The notes under the pieces: model-generated
The model's input: the letters and a program-made list of their open reading frames with translations, nothing else
The model's database searches: none
Told to the model about the DNA's origin: nothing
In this document: positions 57,603-64,000 of the stretch, one piece after another
Layout: each line of letters opens with the position of its first letter
Position numbering within the stretch: position 1 is the first letter of the stretch
Translations under genes and position numbers: made by a program
Assembly: GCA_033675265.1 (NCBI GenBank)
Contig: JAUJYZ010001494.1
Location: forward strand, 338,001 to 402,000
Direction of reading: 5' to 3'
Origin: Actinostola sp. cb2023
Taxonomy: Eukaryota; Cnidaria; Anthozoa; Actiniaria; Actinostolidae
DNA length: 64,000 bases

Positions 57603-58839
57603 TTGAAGAAATAGAAAACGAGCGCGCGTGCTCTGTGCAGACGCGGGGAATGATCAGAACACAAGATAAGTGGTGCTCTAATCTGCACATAGCACAGCGG
57701 ACAAGTTTTCTATTTCTTTTTTAAAATACAACTATGATTTTAAGGCAAGTTTTCAAGTTTGTTCGTATATTTGAATATCTGCGCGCGCGTGCTGTGTGCT
57801 CTCATAATTGCTCTCATACTATAAAGCACGCGTATTGTGCATCCTTTGGCCAACCAGAGCGCGCGTTATATATTATTGGTGACTATTTACCGAGACAATA
57901 GCATAATTACACAGATGAATAGGAAAATAGCAAAGGTAACGACAGCCGAGACATAATTCTAAACAAGCAGTTTTACATATGACCAAGAGACCATAATAGT
58001 AAGAGAGCGAATCGCGCGGAATGATGTTTGGGATATGCTCGTGGCGCTAAATCTATTTTTAGTAACCGGAAGGTGAGCACACACGTCAGTGAAATCAGAC
58101 TTCTGGCAGAAAAAAACTCTTCCGGTAAAACGCCGGCTCTGAATGTGTTGTTGTTATTGTTGATATGGCGAAATGAAAATGAAAACACTTGCAACACTGA
58201 AAGCACAAGACTAGAAGTAAAAAACACAAATCTATGTCAACCAAAACTGACTTAAAAAAAAAAACGTTCAAGTCCTAACTACGACTCGTCGGTTTTTATT
58301 GCAAACTGGTTTTGAGAAACGACAATACAAGTTTTCAATCAAAATCATTCAAACAAGACAAGAGACGAGGCAATTCAAAGATGGAATGTAAACATCGCTA
58401 GGTAGAAATAACACACACTTTAAGTATTATGGTCTCTTGATATGACGTAATTCTTGACCAATCAGTGCACGCACATCTGCCTATTCACCTGCAGTTATAC
58501 TAAATTGAACTGACGAACAAGCCTTCATCAAGACTTACACAAATCCGGCCCCGAAACCCCGTACTTAATGATCTACACGAAACAGACAACGCACAGCAAC
58601 TAAGAAATCGTATTACTAGCTTAGAAACCTGTGTCAGACCAAATCAGGCTAAATATGCAGGACTTCTCCCGTGAAAAATGCACAAGTTGCGCAATATTTA
58701 TTTATGTAGAGATTCACCCGAAGGCAGGTGGTGAAAATACAATTGGTTCACGTACGCTAGTGACATAAGCAGACTCAGTGCACCATTTATGCAATAGGTG
58801 TAAAAAAAGACGAACACCGTAAATGAGTAAGTCGTGTAT

Positions 58840-59004
58840 AGAGTCGTTTTCGTACGAGTGGGAAACCTACGGTACCGTGACACTTAAATGGCTTCCTTTC
58901 TGAACCAATCAGTGTGCAGATGAATGTCATCCGGGCAATCAAACTCTTTCAATACGGCACAACACGGCCTACCGGAACTTTCCCACTCATACGGAAACGA
59001 CTCT
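58840..59004. mobile_element. MITE between canopy B and GPCR
   Basis: AGAGTCGTTTTCGTACGAGT GGGAAA and inverted TTTCCCACTCATACGGAAAC GACTCT, with one or two mismatches. Confidence 0.8.
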
Positions 59005-59226
59005 TTTGCGTGTTTTGGCATGATTATGCTGTTTGTGTAAAAACTACTCAATTCAATCAAATTCGATTGAATTTTAGTTGAATAAAATCAACCTCATTCA
59101 AATCCATTTATAATGTATAAAAGTTAAAAGACACTACTGAATTAAGCTGTGTTTAATGTCTACCTTTGAAGTAAAGAGTACTGAATGTATGTATGATCTT
59201 CAGTTAATCTACTTTACAATTATTCA

Positions 59227-60744
59227 CTACTGAGTTGATCCCATACACAACATTCTCCTGAATAACTGCTTCCACAAATTCAGTACGTCGGACCGTATAT
59301 CAATACTTACGAATCCATACAAAAATGCATCCAACAATGAATTCAGTCCCGCAAAAAGGCGAAACACGACGAAGGCCTCCCGAGGAACAGAGTCAGGTTT
59401 TAGAGCGAACCAACTCCAGATAATAAAAGTAGGACCACAGCAAAGCATATACGAAGCAAAAACTAAAGATACAAGAATAGTGATTCTGTACTCCATCTTT
59501 TTGCGGCGTTTTAACATGGGCTTTTTTTTAATCTTTGCGCGACTCTGATTGCGAAAAACTCTTTTCATCGATTTTGAATTGGATGTTTCGCCGTGTTCAG
59601 AAGATGTGCTTGGCATTTCAGTTGAATTGTGTTCACGCGATACTTCTTCTCTGAAACCAGAATTCAATTTTCCAATTTGTTTAATTGTTGTATCGTATTC
59701 GGTTCTGACGCCTATGCTCAATTCATCGATTCGTTTCATATGAGTCGTGTTTTCTTCCGCCGTTTTCACCCCTGGATTCCTCGGTTGTTTGGGAAAGGCC
59801 AGTTTTTTGTGATTCTTTGACAAGTTTTCTTGGCAATCTGTCACTGAAACTCTTGAATCTTCTCTGTTTATTTCAACATCAACTTTAATCGTTATCGTAA
59901 AAGCATCGTGTTTGTTATCTGTCCCTTCATCACCATTGCTTTCAAATTCATCTTCTTTGTGCATATTGCTCCCAGTGTCTGTTTTCTTTACATATACCCC
60001 TGGCATCCCGACGTCTACAGAAACTTCAGAGCCTTTTGCAATTGACTTGACAGAACCTGGTTTAGCTTCGTCCGCTTTTCTCTTCTCTTTTTGATGATCG
60101 ATTTTCTTACGACTGATGACCGTCTTCAATGTCGTTGCGAAGAATACTGTGTTGAGTACCATTGGTATGGCAAAGGCGAGGGCCAAATACGTGAACCAGG
60201 CGTATGGGTATTTATTAGAGTTCAATTGGCACCAGCACTGTCCATCGATGGCGTCGTACTTTCCCCAGCCAACAACGGGAAGTAATGCGAGAATCAGGCA
60301 GACAAACAAAACACCAAGACAGACTCGATTTATTCTGGACTTGAACACATTTGCGCGGTATGCAAGAGGTTTGGACACGCTGTAGCATCGAGTAGTCGTC
60401 ATGACAGTGATTAGATACATGGACAGTACATTGGTGAATCGACTGAAGAAAGCAGAGATTTGGCAAAACAAGGGCTCGAAGACCAGTGAACTCCCCAAGA
60501 CCGATGCTAATACCAAAGGACCGTTGGTTACAAATACTAAGAAATCTGCGACAATCAGATAAAGAATGAGTGTATTACCGATTGATAAGCGAGGTTTGCG
60601 TACCAATACAATGATGATCGATCCGTTCAATAAAAAGCCGGCCAGTACAACAATTATTGCTGCTATCAGCTTGAAACGTTGTAGGGTATGACAGTCGTAG
60701 CGGTCTGGCTGTCGTGCAGTAGAGTTTCCTGGCATTATTAACAT
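59227..60744 (-). CDS. Rhodopsin-family (class A) orphan GPCR, intronless
   Basis: Single exon, 505 residues from the ATG at 60744; an in-frame ATG at 60735 would cost three residues. The frame extends upstream to 60774 but only with a TTG. An N-glycosylation site lies at N7 (NST). Seven hydrophobic segments are evident: TM1 has the conserved Asn in AGFLLNGSII (N40), TM2 the Asp in LIVADFLVF (D67), TM3 starts after C94, extracellular loop 2 has CWC (170-172) for the usual disulfide, and TM5 has Pro194. The DRY motif at the end of TM3 is replaced by TRCY, the TM6 CWxP by CCGP, and NPxxY by LLDAFLYG. The third intracellular loop is very long (about 205 residues), polar, and ends in a basic cluster (KIKKKPMLKRRKKMEYR). 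There is no retinal-binding Lys, so it is not an opsin. The ligand is unknown. Confidence 0.9.
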   Translation of the reverse strand: MLIMPGNSTARQPDRYDCHTLQRFKLIAAIIVVLAGFLLNGSIIIVLVRKPRLSIGNTLILYLIVADFLVFVTNGPLVLASVLGSSLVFEPLFCQISAFFSRFTNVLSMYLITVMTTTRCYSVSKPLAYRANVFKSRINRVCLGVLFVCLILALLPVVGWGKYDAIDGQCWCQLNSNKYPYAWFTYLALAFAIPMVLNTVFFATTLKTVISRKKIDHQKEKRKADEAKPGSVKSIAKGSEVSVDVGMPGVYVKKTDTGSNMHKEDEFESNGDEGTDNKHDAFTITIKVDVEINREDSRVSVTDCQENLSKNHKKLAFPKQPRNPGVKTAEENTTHMKRIDELSIGVRTEYDTTIKQIGKLNSGFREEVSREHNSTEMPSTSSEHGETSNSKSMKRVFRNQSRAKIKKKPMLKRRKKMEYRITILVSLVFASYMLCCGPTFIIWSWFALKPDSVPREAFVVFRLFAGLNSLLDAFLYGFVSIDIRSDVLNLWKQLFRRMLCMGSTQ

Positions 60745-61163
60745 ACTCAAGAACGAAGTTCGTTTGCTGGACAAGTGAATCCATAACTTTGAAGCACAGT
60801 TTTTATATAGCGATGTTTCAGAGCTCCGGCAGCTGTTATTTAGTTTGAAAAATTAATTGTCGATCGCTCAATTGTTGGCTATTGTCTGCTAATGAAGTGT
60901 TTTACCTGACTATGGTATGACAGTAATGATGTTGATTGTGTATTTACTTCCTGGAAAGGAAAATGACGCATTTAGTTTTGGAAAGTGAACATTTGAACCA
61001 TAAAGTAACAAACACTTGGTTTGAATCAATATGACGGAAACAAAGAGTGGGTTTTTTGAAACGATTTATTTGAAACACTATAGAATTAGATTCTTGGTGT
61101 GCAAACACGTGACGGAAAATCCCTTGAGAAATAAATAACAAAGACGCAGCCGCCATGTTGGAT

Positions 61164-61465
61164 CACAGGCAGCCCAAGCAATAGTTCTGGAGGCCTTTTA
61201 TGAAGAAATTTTTTATTTCAATAAATTCTATTAAAACTTATCTGAGTTGTTTATTGTGTCTTATTTTATCATCCTGTACAGTTTCAGCTCGATCCGAGGC
61301 CTATTTTATTGAAAATCTTCGTAAATAGGCCTCGGATCGAGCTGAAACTGTACAGGATGATAAAATAAGACACAATAAACAGCTCAGATAAGTTTTAATA
61401 GAATTTATTGAAATAAAAAAATTCTTCATAAAAGGCCTCCAGAACTATTGCTTGGGCTGCCTGTG
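61164..61465. mobile_element. Large foldback with 143-bp arms
   Basis: Arms 61164..61306 and 61323..61465 are almost perfect inverted copies with a 16-bp spacer. An AAT microsatellite follows at 61481. Confidence 0.93.
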
Positions 61466-61479
61466 GTTGGATGAACTCC

Positions 61480-61605
<126 letters not shown>

Positions 61606-61639
61606 TTAGTAGGTTTCTGTACGTAGGTACCATTGATTC

Positions 61640-61920
61640 AGACATGATTTGTTTCTTCTACGTATTTATTTATTTTCCCGAGCTTTCGGGCTCTTGGCCC
61701 ATCATCAGGGACGAAAGGAAAAAATAACGAATTTTCACATGGCGTGGAAAACAAATATAAACAAAACAAAAACGTTGGCGTAGCGCGCGCTCACAATAGA
61801 ATGCGCTCGAGCAAAATAACAATACATGGTGGAATAAATGAAAGATAGAACAAATAAATTACAAAAATAATAATAACTATCGGTGTAAAAGAGGGAAATA
61901 AGTGTTAGGCATGGTTCTGT
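61640..61920 (-). mobile_element. Possible Penelope-like element 3' end with hammerhead-like motif
   Basis: Read on the minus strand, 61710..61677 contains CCCTGATGATGGGCCAAGAG CCCGAAAGCTCGGG. This has CTGATGA, a GGGC/GCCC stem, GAAA, then GC and TC. Hammerhead motifs with a very short helix III are known in Penelope-like retroelements. No reverse-transcriptase or endonuclease frame is visible nearby. Confidence 0.4.
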
Positions 61921-61929
61921 GGCAGATAT

Positions 61930-62216
61930 TATTAATAGCTTTAGTCAATGAGATTGATACATTTAGGCAATGAGATTGATACATTTAGTCAATGAGATTG
62001 ATACATTTAGTCAATGAGATTGATACATTTAGTCAATGAGATTGATACATTTAGTCAATGAGATTGATACACTTAGGTAATGAGATTGATACATTTAGTC
62101 AATGAGATTGATACATTTAGGCAATGAGATTGATACATTTAGGCAATGAGATTGATACATTTAGTCAATGAGATTGATACATTTAGTCAATGAGATTGAT
62201 ACATTTAGTCATGCCC
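61930..62216. repeat. 23-bp minisatellite
   Basis: Twelve copies of TAGTCAATGAGATTGATACA TTT. The stop codon of the zinc-finger gene lies in its first unit on the minus strand. Confidence 0.95.
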
Positions 62217-63169
62217 CTCGCAATCTGGCAAACGAGCATTTAGTGTCTCTGCAACTCTCTCTGGCAGAACTCCAGGTGACAGCTTTAGCACCCAAGTGCA
62301 TGGAATTATGGCCCCTCCACCAGTCTTTTTATTCTTTACCCATTTCTGTTTGGCTGGAGGGTTTCGGCTTAGTGTCGGTAAGCCAGTCACAACCCTGTAA
62401 CAGTAAGTTGAGTCTTAATAGTAATTAAAATAATAATAATAATAATAACCTAAATTCAAATTACAAAACATGCACTTAGTAAATGGGCTATAATGCTCGA
62501 AACGTCAGTAAAGTTTAAAAGTTCTCTATTCACCGACACAGCCCACACTAATGTACTCGCTATATCGTTTCCATTTATAGAGTGATTCCAATAAACCTGG
62601 GCATTACTAACTACACCAATACACACTATTAGACACTCACTCTTTTGTTTTCTTTTGTTCCTTTGCATCTAATAAACACTGACAGCTAATTAGTAGTGTC
62701 CAGGTTTATTGGAATCACTATTGTTATTAGAATAAAGGGCTGTATGTTCAGGGATAAAAACAAAACAAAACACATGGATTGACATGGGTTAAGAAGTAAA
62801 CAAGAAGATTATTCTTGCAATGTCATTTATGCAATAATAATAATAATGACACAGACTCGCTCGAAATATAATTAGACAGTGTTTTATAATTATTAGAAGG
62901 CATTTTGTCACCTACATGTATTGAACTGGCACTTTATCTGTTGTATATTCCTTTCCAGTTTGTTTGGCTGCACCTGACCTCTCCAGTGTTTTGCGACATT
63001 TGTGGCACAGAAACGGGGGATGTACTTCGGACAGGTCAAGACTTACATCTATGATCCAAAGATCAAGACATTCAACTTTATATCGTGAAGCATTCACTTT
63101 CCTCTTGTCACCTTTGACTTTCAATCCACAAATCCTACAGCGCTCTTTAATAAATGCACAATGCTGGTT
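62205..63169 (-). CDS. Protein with RAG1/N-RAG-like zinc-binding motif, partial (two C-terminal exons)
   Basis: Exons 63169..62916 and 62394..62205 join in phase (84 codons plus AT, then G) to 147 residues ending at TAA; 5' exons would be to the right, possibly outside the window. Exon one reads NQHCAFIKERCRICGLKVKG and later VHPPFLCHKCRKTLERSG. The CxxC ... HPP.xC..C spacing resembles the zinc-binding N-terminal motif shared by RAG1-type and N-RAG proteins. Exon two is basic (AKQKWVKNKKTGGGAII) and ends PDCEGHD at the edge of the 23-bp minisatellite, so the C-terminus may have been altered by the repeat. The acceptor TTTGTCTTTCAG and donor GTAGGT are good, and so is TTACTGTTACAG before exon two. 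I see no recombinase core. Family link is by eye only. Confidence 0.5.
62578..62720. mobile_element. MITE between the two zinc-finger exons
   Basis: TAGAGTGATTCCAATAAACC TGG and inverted CCAGGTTTATTGGAATCACT A. Confidence 0.8.
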
Positions 63170-63245
63170 CTGAAAGACAAATTTGTAATAGCATTTATTT
63201 TAGGGAAGCATTTCCAAGGGAAGAAGATGTTTTAAAACCTAACAA

Positions 63246-63860
63246 GACGCTCAATGAGCGTACACTCGGGCTTATGACAAGGACAATGTCAGTTGCGTGA
63301 GGAGATAAACATCCAATTGATTCAGACTACGGTATGATGTGACAAAGCTCGACCAATCTGCTGTCTCTGCCTATACATTGAAAGATCTTGTTCGATTTAT
63401 CTCGAAGTCAGAAAGGAATTATCGATTAAAAATCAAAAGCTGCTTCTGTTAGATTTAAGATGTGACCTCAAGTGACCTCAAATACGTTTAAATACGTACG
63501 ACAGCCTATTAAGAGATCTTTATCTATGAGTCACCGACACAAATATTCTCCCTTGTCACTGAGCGTCTTCTTCTGTAATAGATCCCTAAAATCTAAGGAC
63601 GTTTTGATTTCGATTGTATTTTTGCCGTTCACTGACCTGTTTTGAGCGTGGAAATTCTGTTTTAAATAGCGCTTAACGTGGCGGTTCTAAAATTAGATCG
63701 CGTAATAAATGTATGACTCAGACAAGGATCATACAACTGTCATCGTACTGAGAACACGGATTTTCGAACATTGACCTTTCTCGCCTTTGCTTTGATGTAG
63801 TTTTGAAGTACGATTTTTACGATTCCTTTTCCTTGTAAACATTCATCATGAGTTATTGAA
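63246..63860. mobile_element. Composite element F, copy 2
   Basis: Inner unit 63246..63577 has termini AAGACGCTCAATGAGCGTAC and ACTGAGCGTCTTC. Flanking sequence to 63850 (TAGATCCCTAAAATCTAAGG, GTACGATTTTTACGATTCCT) matches copy 1 in reverse. It lies in the presumed upstream intron of the zinc-finger gene. Confidence 0.7.
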
Positions 63861-64000
63861 AATGATACGTCTTGAGGTTGCATAGGTCAGATGGTTCTGA
63901 TAACGCCCTCACGTTTGTTTTTGTTAAATATATTTTAAGCGAGCTTCTAGTCCTTCTACCACTTCTAGTCATTGAACGATGAACTAGAATCCTGACCTTT
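63861..64000. other. Window end, nothing assigned
   Basis: AT-rich sequence with a weak inverted pair CTTCTAGTC. No exon is supported. Confidence 0.3.

Larger units (their letters stand above)
57367..59226. other. Intergenic region between canopy B and the GPCR gene
   Basis: No exon is recognised. It holds three CCAAT/CRE-like modules (below), a foldback pair GAAATAGAAAAC/GTTTTCTATTTC (57609..57720), inverted GAGACCATAATA/TATTATGGTCTC (57974, 58429) and a MITE at 58840..59004. Confidence 0.5.

Noticed and set aside
60745..60774. Ten extra N-terminal residues for the GPCR
   Set aside because: That start is TTG. The first in-frame ATG is at 60744.

Overview
The window is nuclear DNA of an invertebrate animal. 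Every protein gene except one is split by short GT-AG introns, the interstitial telomeric tract is TTAGGG-type, and the proteins are animal families (formimidoyltransferase-cyclodeaminase, polypeptide GalNAc-transferase, canopy, rhodopsin-family receptor). Compact genes, AT-rich introns and very many short inverted-repeat transposons suggest a marine non-bilaterian such as a sponge or cnidarian. That placement is inference; nothing here proves it.

Layout. 1-1.5 kb: the last two exons of a decaprenyl-diphosphate synthase subunit 1 gene (+). 4.2-13.6 kb: a complete 13-exon FTCD gene (+). 15.4-29.4 kb: a complete 9-exon polypeptide N-acetylgalactosaminyltransferase gene (-), with several introns filled by different minisatellites. 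29.4-43.3 kb: a long stretch without a recognised protein gene, holding tRNA genes in a duplicated cassette, SINE copies, many foldback elements, a mariner-like element, and a subtelomere-like array ending in interstitial telomeric repeats. 43.3-57.4 kb: two canopy (CNPY3/4-type) genes in divergent orientation, with matching exon phases and very different surrounding repeats; a tiny membrane-protein gene may be nested in an intron of the second. 59.2-60.7 kb: an intronless class A GPCR (-). 62.2-63.2 kb: two exons (-) of a protein with a RAG1/N-RAG-like zinc-binding motif.

The genes do not form an operon-like unit; they are independent housekeeping and secretory-pathway genes. GalNAc-transferase (Golgi) and both canopy proteins (ER lumen, C-terminal KEEL/NEEL) act in the secretory pathway, but I infer no functional linkage from position. 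What stands out is tandem repetition: about 20 separate arrays. Two begin exactly at a 5' splice site of a canopy exon, one is bounded by transposon-like terminal inverted repeats, and one is built from a MITE end.

Exon models below were built by eye from splice signals, reading phase and family resemblance; in each multi-exon gene all phases close without a frameshift. No database search was run.
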